A DNA stretch of 64,000 nucleotides from Artocarpus heterophyllus (taxonomy: Eukaryota > Streptophyta > Magnoliopsida > Rosales > Moraceae), in the NCBI GenBank assembly GCA_025403435.1, contig CM046351.1:29069285-29133284 (forward strand), in the 5' to 3' direction. Both the position numbers and the translations under genes were made by a program. This document shows, one piece after another, positions 1 through 10,755 of the stretch (position 1 is its first letter; each line of letters starts with the position of its first letter). The notes below the pieces were generated by a model that had not been told where the DNA came from, searched no databases, and saw only the letters and a list, made by a program, of their open reading frames with translations.

Positions 1-238
1 CTTTAGTAGTGCTCGGACATTGTCATATTGATCAACCGAACCCCTAATCCCAACAGAGATTTTGGACTTTATGAACATAACTGAGAGATGATTGGATCGC
101 TCCCATTTTTCATATCGATTAATATCATCTGGAGTGCTATCTCAGTGATAGAGGGCGGTTCATTCTTTCTGATAGCATAGTCAATGTTCATCCACCCTAA
201 ATGAAGGAGAATCCTCTCCTTTCAAACTTTATAGTTAT
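1..238 (-). pseudogene. Ty1/copia gag fragment, cut by window edge
   Basis: Read on the minus strand, this stretch translates as a copia-type capsid region. Motifs include NRYEKWERSN followed by LSVMFIKSK and ISVGIRGSVDQYDNVRALLK, and further upstream DYAIRKNEPPSITEI. These are typical of the gag N-terminal domain of plant copia elements. The reading frame shifts once near 135-140, and an in-frame stop sits near 225 where a Trp is usual (NYKV then stop). The piece is therefore a decayed relic. It continues beyond the left window edge. The Ty3 element starting at 1709 may have inserted into the same relic, because AT-rich noncoding sequence without a gene lies between them. The family assignment is firm but the clade is not. 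Confidence 0.65.
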
Positions 239-1703
239 CACCCTTATGCTTGGGAATATCACATTTCATATCAGATAAATTAACAGGTTGAGTTACTACA
301 ACACATCAAACATACATGCTCATGTCACAAAAATTGAAGCTAATAACTATATGTCATGTTTTACTAATGTAAATCATGCTACAAGAATTATGAATCATAT
401 GACATGTAAGAACTACCTATGGGCTAAGTTTCTAACTCACATTGATTCACATACTATCTTATGATGAAACTATTAAACTATATTCCATTTCTTAATCCCT
501 ATAAGCAAATTAAGAAAATAGTTTAATATTTCATCCTAACCAATCACATTTAATATAATAAAATTTCTTGTGGGATAAATTTTATTATACCAAGCATAAT
601 TAGTTACAATTAATACCCGTTCAATTAAATGTGATTTAAAAAACTTAACGTATAATTTTAATATAATTTAAGACACTATTGCTACTCTTAAATTAATTAA
701 AATTATACAAATCACTCAAGATATTTAATTTTCCATGCATAAAATATTCATGAATTTGCATGTATTAAAAAAGAATAACAACTAAAGAATACATGCAAAA
801 TAAATTATGCATAAATTCAATAACATATCTAAAACAAATTTCCAAAATTTTATGTAAACATAAATAATAAAATTTTGGATTTTATTAAATTCATTTTAGC
901 TTTATTAAAAAATTAATTTTCCAAAATACCCAAATAAAAAATTATGTAATACCAAAATAGAATTAATTAATTTTTTGGATTTTTTTTTATTTTTTTTGCT
1001 CAGAAAATGACATGTCATTTTGGGCATAACGTGTCATTTTAGCCTAGCAGAAGCCAAACTTTACATGTCCAAATGACATATCGTTCTCTTCACAGAAAAC
1101 GTTCCCCCCTCAAAAATGACATGTCATTTTTTAGACCCTAGAAATCATCTTTTCACACAATTTTGGTTCTTCTTCACCCGAAATTAATCCAAATGAGTCC
1201 AATTGTAGACCCGGTTAATTCTATACCTTATGGGCACCAAAATTGACGTTTTAAAAAACCCAAAAAGTTAAAAAATCAATTTCCTAATGATTTCTAACAT
1301 TGGTTTTCATAAAAAATCATCAAAAAATGATTTCAAATACAAAAAAAAAAAAAAAAAAATTGGGTATTTTGAAAAAAACTCTATTAAACTCCATTCAAAC
1401 ATATCAAGGCAGAGAAAAAAACCACACTCTTTATACCAAATGATAGAAATTTACATATACAGAATTGTGATTTTCATATGTGCTTAAACCAAATTACATG
1501 AAAATCATCTAAATGCGGAAACATAAAGGAAAGAAAATCTAACCTCCAGCCATTGACAAATACAGTAAGAATAGAGAACCTCTGCAAGAATTCCTGAAGA
1601 AGATTTTGAGAAAGAAAAGGGACTCTTCTAAACCTTCTGCAATTTTGGAGATGATGTATTTCTAAAAATAATTGCACACGCTTAGGAACCCTCTTACATG
1701 ATA
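239..1703. other. AT-rich noncoding stretch
   Basis: I see no gene here. The sequence is strongly AT-rich with A and T runs, for example poly-A near 1339-1358. It could be leader or LTR sequence of the copia relic at 1-238, but I found no primer-binding site or LTR pair to support that. The 66-67 codon open frames are not credible genes. Confidence 0.5.
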
Positions 1704-1708
1704 TTTAT

Positions 1709-3846
1709 TGTAACGTCCCGAAATTTATTTAATGTTAAGTGTAATATAAATGATGGATTAGTGTGCCATAATTAACGTTTTAACATTTATTAGACTATTT
1801 GGTTGGATTTTTTGAATTTTTGGTTGTTTTGTTAAATTAATGAATTCGAAGGATTTCTTATTGTTTCAAAATGATGTTTTGAGTTTTAAAACACCACAAT
1901 TTGTAAAATGTTAAAAATACTCCGTTTTACAAAACCGTGGGCGGCACATGGTTTTCGCACAGTAAAACCGCCCACCGATTTTCTCTATTTATTTCCTTCC
2001 TTCCTCTCTCTCTCTTCACTCTCCCGTGACATTCTCTCTCGGCAGCTCTCTTCCTCTCTCAATTCTCTCTCAAATTTTGAACTCCATTTCGAATCCAAGC
2101 TTCGGGATAGCAAGGAGGAAGCTCGGGGACGTGATTCGGCAACCGAGAACGCGGATTGAAGCTTCGATTCGAGGTTAGATTCGAAATTTCTAAACTTTTT
2201 ACAAAATTTCCAATTTTGTGTGTTTTTGAAATCTAAGTTGTTTAAGCTTAGAAAACCATGGATTTGTGTTAAATGAACTTAGAACAACTAGAATCTAAGC
2301 CTAGATTGAAGAAAAACGAATTGAATTCAAGATTTTTCATTTTTCTCCTCTTTTTCTCATTTTCGGATTTTTGAGGATTTTGAGTTTAAATGTTGTTTAA
2401 ATGATTCCAAACATGTTCTAGAATGTTTTTCTATCAACTATAGTTGTTTTTCATGCTTGGGAATTGAGAAAAACAGGTTGGAATCCGGATTTGGATTTTG
2501 GGGATCGAGAAACCCGTGGCTGGGACTCCTGGGTTTTCCCAGTTCGGCAGGCCGAAGTTCATGTTCGGCAGGCCGGAGTGATGATCGGCAGGCCGGTGTT
2601 CTTCCGACCGACAGGCCGAATCTGGGGAAATGTTCGGCAGGCCGAACTGTGCAGTTCGGCAGGCCGAAGCAGGGCGTCCGGCAGGCCAACCGAGGCATGA
2701 AAAATTTTGTGATTTTCACCTGTTTTCACTGTTTTGAACCCTGATTTAAATCTCAACCTTATATGATGATTTTAAAGGTACAAATGGCACACTAGGACAT
2801 CATGAAATGATTTAGTAACATAGAATGTCTCAAACTAGATATTGATTGACTTAGTTGGTATCTAGGATTGTTCGTGGTTCCGTAGATCTAACGTATAGCG
2901 GACCGGGATTACGGTGTGGGGCACCGACACGAGTATTGAGGTAGGACTTCTATCCTATTTCTTTGGTAGCCTGGTTTTGAAATGATTTGGCTTTGAAAAG
3001 GATTTCTATCAAATGTTCTCAACGGTTGTTTGAAAATGGTTTTATCGGTTATATTTTAATATACCGTGATTATGAAATGAACTTCATAATAAATGTAATT
3101 GACAACACTCGGTAATAGGGTTTTGAATGATAATGATAATAAACACATGGGCATGATGCCATATCAGAGATCGGGTCGTGTAACGATCGACCTTGGGGGC
3201 AGGTCCCGAAACCCAACTGGGCCACTACGGTGGTGATATCATGGTTTGCCTAGGTAAAAGTAAATCGGTGTTTTAATTTGACGAGTAGACTATTCTGTGT
3301 CAGGACGGTTCTACTCAAATTGTTTATTTATTTATTTATTTAAGTTTCCTATGGATAACTTCTAATAATGATGTGTTCCTTTGCATTAAATTATTTTATA
3401 AAACTTAGTCCTACTGAGCCTTTCGCTCACGTTTTATCTGTTTTAAATTTCCTCTAGGTGGTTTCCCATTTAGGTTTGGAGAAGATTCTTCGGACCGAAC
3501 TCAGGAGCAATAGGAGAATTTATTTACATTCTGTATTTATTTAATCAAGGCATGTAAAACTTAACTTTATTTGTACTTGGACTGTAATTGTATTCATGAT
3601 ATTGTCAGAACCATGTGTGTGCACAAGTTGTGGGTTGTGGAACCCATATTCGCGGTTTTTATTCAATTATTATTATTTGCTAAATATTTATAAATTCTTT
3701 TATAGAATGTGGTGGAAAATCTCTTTATTTCTTACTTAATTGGATTCTTAAACACTTAATTTTAATTAAATTTGCTTTTAATTAAATTCGCTTTTAATTA
3801 ATCTAAATATTCCGCCACGTCACCTCCCGTACTCCGGGGCGTGACA
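1709..3846 (+). repeat. 5' LTR of Ty3 copy 1
   Basis: Begins TGTAACGTCCCG and ends GGGGCGTGACA, so it has the standard TG...CA ends. It contains a CT-rich tract with a weak TATA-like CTATTTAT at 1985-1992, an array of TTCGGCAGGCCGAA dyads at 2543-2691, and a short (TTTA)n run near 3325-3341. Compared with the 3' LTR it lacks about 18-20 bp of the CT-rich tract, has one dyad unit fewer, and keeps an extra ATTTGCTTTTAATTAA-type unit near its end. The open frames across the dyad array are a by-product of the repeat. Confidence 0.95.
2543..2691 (+). repeat. Array of seven TTCGGC-AG-GCCGAA dyads, step 20-26 bp
   Basis: Seven 14-bp units start at 2543, 2564, 2584, 2607, 2633, 2655 and 2678. The best units read TTCGGCAGGCCGAA, a perfect inverted repeat apart from the central AG; the others differ at one to four positions. 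All have the same orientation relative to the central AG. The linkers between units differ in sequence, so this is not a simple tandem repeat. The corresponding array of the 3' LTR has eight units. Confidence 0.9.
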
Positions 3847-3849
3847 GAA

Positions 3850-3861
3850 TGGTATCAGAGC
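3850..3861 (+). other. Primer-binding site (initiator-Met tRNA type)
   Basis: TGGTATCAGAGC lies three bases after the LTR end. It is complementary to the 3' end of plant initiator-Met tRNA, the usual primer for minus-strand synthesis in plant LTR retroelements. Confidence 0.93.
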
Positions 3862-3951
3862 TCAAGGTTATGAACCTTGGGAATTGTGCACACATAGGTT
3901 TGACAATGAAATACCTCTGACAGTCCAAATTTTGTTTTCAGAAGTGAGAGA

Positions 3952-6900
3952 ATGGCACCTAGACGTCGTTCGACTGCTGACGCCGAGTTTGGAAATGATG
4001 AGAGCATGATGAGGTCTATGTTTGCGGCTTTCCGGCAGATGGCAGCCAGGGCTAGACCGGAAGACTCCAGTGTTGGTAGTCGGCATGCTTTCTTTAAGGA
4101 ATTTCGACGGGCGTCTATTCCGACTTTTGATGGCAACGGGGACCCGCAGTTAGCTGAGTATTGGTTGGATTCGATCTTGAAGCATCTAGATACTCTTGGT
4201 GTGCCTGAGGAGTATCGTGTGGAATTCGCGGCGTATAAGCTCGAGGGTGGCGCCAACACCTGGTGGAAACAAACTAAGCGTCTGGAGCGCGGTGGCGATA
4301 TCGGTTGGGACAAGTTCGAGGAGCTGTTCTATGATCGGTATTTTCCGCAGGGATATAGAGATCAGAAGGCAGCTGAGTTTTATAGATTGCAGCAGGGTGA
4401 TCTTTCAGTTCGGGAGTATGAGGCAAAATTTAACGAGTTGGCTAGATTTGCTCCATCAGCTGTGGCATCGGAGCGTGAGAAATGCATCAAGTTTCAGGAG
4501 GGACTCAAGGCTCCTATTCGACGGCAGTTGGTTGCTCTACGGCTTAGGAGTTTCGGAGAGCTTGTGTCGTCGGCGATCTCCGTGGAGAATGATTATGTGC
4601 AGTATTGTGAGGACTGAGCCAAGGCTTCAGGAGGACCGCAGAGGAGTGGCAGGAAGAGCACCAGTAGTCGTCCAGCTCTGGGGAAAGGCAAGCAAGGCGG
4701 TGCGACCAGTGGCAGCAGCAGTTCGTCTGGCAGCGGGCGCAGCAATCCCTACAGCTTTCATTGTCATTTCTGTCAGCAGCCCGGACACATCAAGAGAAAT
4801 TGCCCGATCAGGAGTGCTCGTCTTGGATCTCAGACTAGGGAGGATGCCAGTCGTTCATCTCAACCTCAACCTCAGACCCTACCTTTGCCTCCGCAGTACT
4901 CGCAGTTGCAGTATCCACAGTTTTCTCCTTAGCAATTCTCATATCCGGCACGGGGGCAGTAGCCGCAGTATTTTCAGCGTAGTGTTCCTCAGTATAGAGC
5001 ACCGAGTACAGGTAGTGTGTAGTCGTCTCCATCTCAGTAGCATCGGTCGAGTAATGCAGGACCCAGTAATGTCGGTAAAGGAAAAGGAAAAGCGCCAGTA
5101 CAGGTTCATGCAATGGCATCTGGAGGGTCAGATTCTCAGACTGGTAACGCTGTTGTCGATGGTATGATTTTGGTTTCCAGATCCTTAGCTCGTGTTTTAT
5201 TTGATACCGGTGCCTCTCATTCTCTCATTTCGAGTTCTTTTGTACATGCCTTGGGATTAGAGGTAGAAGAGTTTAATGAACCCCTAGTTATAACTTCTCC
5301 CTTGGGGCGGGTGTGTGTAAATTGTATGTGTAAATCTTGTAAAATAAAGATTGGGGATGAGATTTTGAAAAGTGATTTGATTATACTCCCCATGAGCTCC
5401 TATGATGTGATCTTAGGGATGGACTGGTTGTCCAGGTATAGTGCAGTTGTGGACTGCCAACTTAGAAAAGTGACCCTAGTGTCTGATAGGGGGACGGTAA
5501 TCACTTACCAGGGTGGTGGTGATTGGCTAATGAGTGAGCGCCTTATAAAGTCGTGTCTAGGAGGGCGAAGGAATCTAGGTTGTTGTGCTTTTCTTGCCAA
5601 CCTGGATTGCGAGCCCTATGTTTCGAGTAGTAGTGTAGCGATTCTGGTGGTTGATGAGTTCGAGGATGTTTTCCCCGACGAGTTATCAGGGTTACCACCG
5701 CATCGGGAGATTGAGTTTGGTATCGAGTTGTTTCCAAGGACATCACCGATTTCTATAGCACCTTATCGGATGGCGCCGGCAGAAATGAAGGAATTAAGGA
5801 AGCAACTTCAGGAGCTTGCTGATAAAAGATATATTCGGAATAGCACATCTCTGTGGGGAGCACCGGTTTTGTTTGCTAAGAAGCACGATGGGACTCTCAG
5901 GTTATGTGTGGATTATCGGCAGCTGAATCGTGTTACGGTGAAGAACAAGTATCCCTTGCCTAGGATTGATGAGCTATTTGATCAGTTGGGAGGTTCGCGA
6001 TACTTCTCGAAGATTGATTTGCGTTCAGGTTATCATCAGCTCAGGATCAAGGAAGAGGATATTCCCAAGACAGCTTTTAGGACTCGGTATGGGCATTTTG
6101 AGTTTCTGGTCATGTCTTTTGGGTTGACGAATGCTCCGGCAGCTTTTATGGATCTGATGAATAGGGTATTTAGGCCGTATCTGGATCAGTTTGTGATCGT
6201 GTTCATCGATGATATTCTTGTGTATTCTAAGACTTGGAAGGAGCATGAGCAGCATCTTCGGATCGTGCTTCAGACTCTACGGGAGCACCAGTTGTATGCT
6301 AAGAGAGAAAAGTGTGAGTTCTGGTTGACTGAGGTCAAATTTCCGGGTCATATCATCTCGGAGCATGGTATTTTAGTGGATCCGTCCAAGATTGAAGCTA
6401 TATTGGAATGGGAACGACCAAGGAATATAGCGGAGATTCGTAGCTTCTTAGGTCTTGCTGGATATTACAGGAAATTTGTAAAGGACTTTTCGAAGATTGC
6501 AGCTCCATTGACGAGATTGATCAAGAAAAATGTCAGGTTTGAGTGGAATGAAGATTGTGAGCTTGCTTTTCAGGAATTGAAGAACCGGTTGACTTCAGCT
6601 CCAGTATTAGTTATTCCTAGCAGTGACGAGCCGTATGAGGTTTATGCTGATGCTTCAGGGCGTGGACTTGGATGCGTGTTGATGCAGCATGGTCGTGTAG
6701 TTGCGTACGGATCGAGACAGCTACGACCTCACGAGCGGAATTATCCTACTCACGATTTAGAGCTTGCGGCGGTGATCTACGCGCTGAAGATTTGGAGATG
6801 TTACTTGTATGGAGCATCGTTTCAGGTCTTCTCCGATCACAAGAGTTTGAGGTATTTGTTCACTCAGAGGGATCTTAATCTGAGGCAGCGCAGATGGGTG

Positions 6901-8544
6901 GAGTACATGGAGGATTATGATTTCGCGTTGCAGTATCATCCCGGGAAAGCTAATGTGGTCGCGGACGCGCTTAGCAGGAAGTCTTCAGGGATTCTCGCTT
7001 GTTTGATTTTTGAGGACTGGAGCAGGGATGCGACAGTGAGTGAGTATCGGCTACTGTATCATGAAGATGGTGATCGAGTTTCGTTATATCACGTGGAAGC
7101 GACTCCAGCTCTTGTTCGGATGGTGAAGCAAAGTCAGTGGCAGGATCGACATTTGCAGGGGATTTGGTCGTGGATTTAGAACGGGGAGCAGTTCGAGGAA
7201 TGGAGCGTGCATGCAGATGGGTCGTTGTACTTTCAGGAGCATCTTGCAGTTCCAGTTATTGCCGAGGTGACGAAAGCCGTTCTAGACGAAACTCATAGGT
7301 CTCAGTTCGCTATTCATCCGGAGAGCACCAAGATGTATCGTGATTTGAAGAGACAATATTGGTGGAGAGGCATGAAGAAAGATGTTCGTGAGTACGTGGC
7401 CAAGTGTTCGACGTGTCTCCAGGTGAAAGCTGAGCATCAGAAGCCTACAGGTCAGCTTCAGCCGCTTCCTATTCCAGGGTGGAAATGGGAGCATGTGACG
7501 ATGGATTTTCTCACAGGTTTGCCGAGGACGGAGCAGCGGCACGATGCAGTTTGGGTTGTGGTCGACAGGTTGACGAAATCGGCGCATTTCATTCCATTTA
7601 GGTCGACGTGTTCTAGGAAGATTCTCGGGGAGTTGTATATGCAGAACATTGTGAGGTTGCATGGAGTTCCTTTATCCATCACCTCTGATCGAGACACCAG
7701 GTTTAATGCTAAGTACTAGAGGAGTTTTCAGGAAGCTTTGGGTACGGATTTGAACTTCAGTACGGCGTTTCATCCTCAGACTGATGGGCAGTCTGAGCGG
7801 GTTATTCAGGTTCTCGAGGATATGTTGCGTGCTTGTGCGTTGGACTTCGGCGGGAATTGGAAGCAATGTTTGCATTTGGCGGAGTTCGCGTACAACAACA
7901 GTTATCAGGCGAGTATCGGTATGGCACCATTTGAGGCGTTGTATGGGCGACCGTGTCGGTCACCTGTGTGTTGGGCCGAGCCGGAAGATAGAGTTATTCT
8001 TGGGCCAGATGAAATTCGTGACGGCAACGAGAAAGTCGCGGTGATTCGAGGTCGGTTGAGAGCAGCTCAGAGTCGTCAGAAGAGTTACGCGGATAGGAGA
8101 CGTAGACCTTTAGAGTTTACGGTTGGAGATTTTGTTCTCTTGAGGGTATCGCCTCGTAAGGGAACTATGCGGTTCGGAGTGAGTGGGAAACTCGCGCCGA
8201 GGTATATTGGGCCGTTTGAGATCACTCAGCTAGTTGGTGTGGTCGCTTATCGGCTTGATCTTCCGCCCGAACTTTCTCATGTGCATGATGTGTTTCATGT
8301 GTCGATGCTTAGGAAATGTCCACATGGGCAGGATAAGATAGTTTCGTTTCGCGATGTACAAGTTCAGGGAGATACGACGTATGAAGAAGTGTCGATTCAG
8401 ATTATCGACCGGAAAGTGATTAGCTTGCGTCGTCGTGAGATACCGTTGGTAAAGGTCGTGTGGCAGCATCACGGGGTTGATGAAGCCACTTGGGAATTAG
8501 AGTCGAGTATGCGGGAGCTGTATCCGCATTTGTTTTGTTTTTAA
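3952..8544 (+). pseudogene. gag-pol polyprotein of Ty3 copy 1, seven premature stops
   Basis: The whole region stays in one frame from ATG 3952 to TAA 8542-8544 without a frameshift. Stops interrupt it at 4615 (TGA), 4930, 4960, 5020, 5038, 7177 and 7717 (all TAG). Domains in order: retrotransposon gag (to about 4615); CCHC knuckle C-x2-C-x4-H-x4-C at about 4762-4803 in the same frame; protease with DTGAS at 5203; reverse transcriptase with FIDD at 6202-6213; RNase H with YADAS and the SDHKSL segment; integrase with the HHCC region after 7285, the core D-D-E segments (TMDF near 7500, TSDRDTRFN near 7683, HPQTDGQSER near 7770); and a C-terminal chromodomain-like segment (IPLVKVVWQHHGVDEATWE, about 8437-8500). 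Six of the seven stops have a sense codon at the same site in copy 2 or are explained by one C-to-T or G-to-A change. The stop at 5038 is shared. No env is present. Confidence 0.93.
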
Positions 8545-8579
8545 GATGAGTTGTAAATTTCGAGGACGAAATTTCTTTT

Positions 8580-8592
8580 AGGGGTGGAGAGT
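8580..8592 (+). other. Polypurine tract
   Basis: AGGGGTGGAGAGT lies directly before the 3' LTR. It is the expected primer for plus-strand synthesis. Confidence 0.85.
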
Positions 8593-10750
8593 TGTAACGT
8601 CCCGAAATTTATTTAATGTTAAGTGTAATATAAATGATGGATTAGTGTGCCATAATTAACGTTTTAACATTTATTAGACTATTTGGTTGGATTTTTTGAA
8701 TTTTTGGTTGTTTTGTTAAATTAATGAATTCGAAGGATTTCTTATTGTTTCAAAATAATGTTTTGAGTTTTAAAACACCACAATTTGTAAAATGTTAAAA
8801 ATACTCCGTTTTACAAAACCGTGAGCGGCACATGGTTTTCGCACAGTAAAACCGCCCACCGATTTTCTCTATTTATTTCCTTCCTTCCTCTCTCTCTCTT
8901 CACTCTCCCGTGACATTCTCTTTCTCCTCTCTCTCTCTCGGCAGATCTCTTCCTCTCTCAATTCTCTCTCAAATTTTGAACTCCATTTCGAATCCAAGCT
9001 TTGGGATAGCAAGGAGGAAGCTCGGGGACGTGATTCGGCAACCGAGAACGCGGATTGAAGCTTCGATTCGAGGTTAGATTCAAAATTTCTAAACTTTTTA
9101 CAAAATTTCCAATTTTGTGTGTTTTTGAAATCTAAGTTGTTTAAGCTTAGAAAACCGTGGATTTGTGTTAAATGAACTTAGAACAACTAGAATCTAAGCC
9201 TAGATTGAAGAAAAACAGATTGAATTCAAGATTTTTCATTTTTCTCCTCTTTTTCTCATTTTTGGATTTTTGAGGATTTTGAGTTTAAATGTTGTTTAAA
9301 TGATTCCAAACATGTTCTAGAATGTTTTTCTATCAACTATAGTTGTTTTTCATGCCTGGGAATTGAGAAAAACAGGTTGGAATCCGGATTTGGATTTTGG
9401 GGATCGAGAAACCCGTGGCTGGGATTTCTGGGTTTTCCCAGTTCGACAGGCCGAAGTTCATGTTCGGTAGGCCGGAGTGATGATCGGCAGGCCGGTGTTC
9501 TTCCGACTGGCAGGCCGAATCTGGGGAAATGTTCGGCAGGCCGAACCTTGCTTTCGGCGGGCCAAACTGTGCAGTTCGGTAGGCCAAAGCAGGGCGTCCG
9601 GCACGTCGACCGAGGCATTGAAAAATTTGTTATTTTCACCCGTTTTCACTGTTTTGAACCCTGATTTAAATCCCAACCTTATAGGATGATTTTAAAGGTA
9701 CAAATGGCACACTAGGACATCATGAAATGGTTTAGTAACATAGAATGTCTCAAACTAGATATTGATTGACTTAGTTGGTATCTAGGATTGTTCGTGGTTC
9801 CGTGGAGCTAACGTATAGCGGACCGGGATTACGGTGTGGGGCACCGGCACGAGTATTGAGGTAGGACTTCTATCCTATTTCTTTGGTAGCCTGGTTTTGA
9901 AATGATTTGGCTTTGAAAAGGATTTCTATCAAATGTTCTCAACGGTTGTTTGAAAATGGTTTTATCGGTTATATTTTAATATACCGTGATTATGAAATGA
10001 ACTTCATAATAAATGTAATTGACAACACTCGGTAATAGGGTTTTGAATGATAATGATAATAAACACATGGGCATGATGCCATATCAGAGATCGGGTCGTG
10101 TAGCGATCGACCTTGGGGGCAGGTCCCGAAACCCAGCTGGGCCACTACGGTGGTGATATCATGGTTTGCCTAGGTAAAAGTAAATCGGTGTTTTGATTTG
10201 ACGAGTAGACTGTTCTGTGTCAGGACGGTTCTACTCAAATTGTTTATTTATTTATTTATTTAAGTTTCCTATGGATAACTTCTAATAATGATGTGTTCCT
10301 TTGCATTAAATTATTTTATAAAACTTAGTCCTACTGAGCCTTTCGCTCACGTTTTATCTGTTTTAAATTTCCTCTAGGTGGTTTCCCATTTAGGTTTGGA
10401 GAAGATTCTTCGGACCGAACTCAGGAGCAATAGGAGAATTTATTTACATTCTGTATTTATTTAATCAAGGCATGTAAGACTTAACGTTATTTGTACCTGG
10501 ACTGTAATTGTATTTATGATATTGTCAGATCCATGTGTGTGCACAAGTTGTGGGTTGTGGAACCCATATTCGCGGTTTTTATTCAATTATTATTATTTGC
10601 TAAATATTTATAAATTCTTTTATAGAATGTGGTGGAAAATCTCTTTATTTCTTACTTAATTGGATTCTTAAACACTTAATTTTAATTAAATCCGCTTTTA
10701 ATTAATCTAAATATTCCGCCACGTCACCTCCCGTACTCCGGGGCGTGATA
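8593..10750 (+). repeat. 3' LTR of Ty3 copy 1
   Basis: Starts TGTAACGTCCCG like the 5' LTR and ends GGGGCGTGATA, so the terminal CA has become TA. The target duplication TTTAT follows. It matches the 5' LTR almost base for base. The differences are mainly transitions, plus an extra CT-rich piece near 8920-8940, one extra dyad unit near 9553, and one missing unit near the end. Confidence 0.94.
9442..9611 (+). repeat. Array of eight TTCGGC-AG-GCCGAA-type dyads
   Basis: Units start at about 9442, 9463, 9483, 9506, 9532, 9553, 9575 and 9598. The sixth unit (TTCGGCGGGCCAAA-like) has no counterpart in the 5' LTR, so the two LTRs differ by one repeat unit of about 21 bp. The last unit is badly eroded. 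Confidence 0.88.
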
Positions 10751-10755
10751 TTTAT

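Larger units (their letters stand above)
1709..10750 (+). mobile_element. Ty3/Gypsy chromovirus-type LTR retrotransposon, copy 1
   Basis: A full-length element of about 9.04 kb. It has two LTRs of about 2.1 kb (1709-3846 and 8593-10750), a PBS matching the 3' end of initiator-Met tRNA, one long gag-pol frame and a polypurine tract before the 3' LTR. The flanks carry the 5-bp target duplication TTTAT (1704-1708 and 10751-10755); the match extends to TATTTAT if the last two bases of the 3' LTR (TA instead of CA) are counted as flank. Domain order is gag, CCHC, protease, RT, RNase H, integrase, then a chromodomain-like C-terminus. The order, the C-terminus and the long LTRs point to the Tekay/Del group. 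The LTRs are nearly identical by eye apart from a few indels, so the insertion is the youngest of the large elements here. Seven in-frame stops make it non-autonomous. Confidence 0.95.

Noticed and set aside
2543..2691. Dyad array as a CRISPR array
   Set aside because: The period is about 22 bp with only 6-12 bp between 14-bp units, in a plant LTR. CRISPR arrays have longer repeats and spacers and are prokaryotic.
2438..2756. Overlapping open frames on both strands over the LTR dyad array (also at 9333-9689 and 33652-34111)
   Set aside because: The repeat unit has few stop codons in any frame, so long frames arise by chance. The translated text is the repeat itself and differs between LTRs.
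4196..5167. 323-codon plus-strand frame inside Ty3 copy 1
   Set aside because: It is a shadow frame of gag. The true frame carries the gag motifs and the CCHC knuckle despite its stops.
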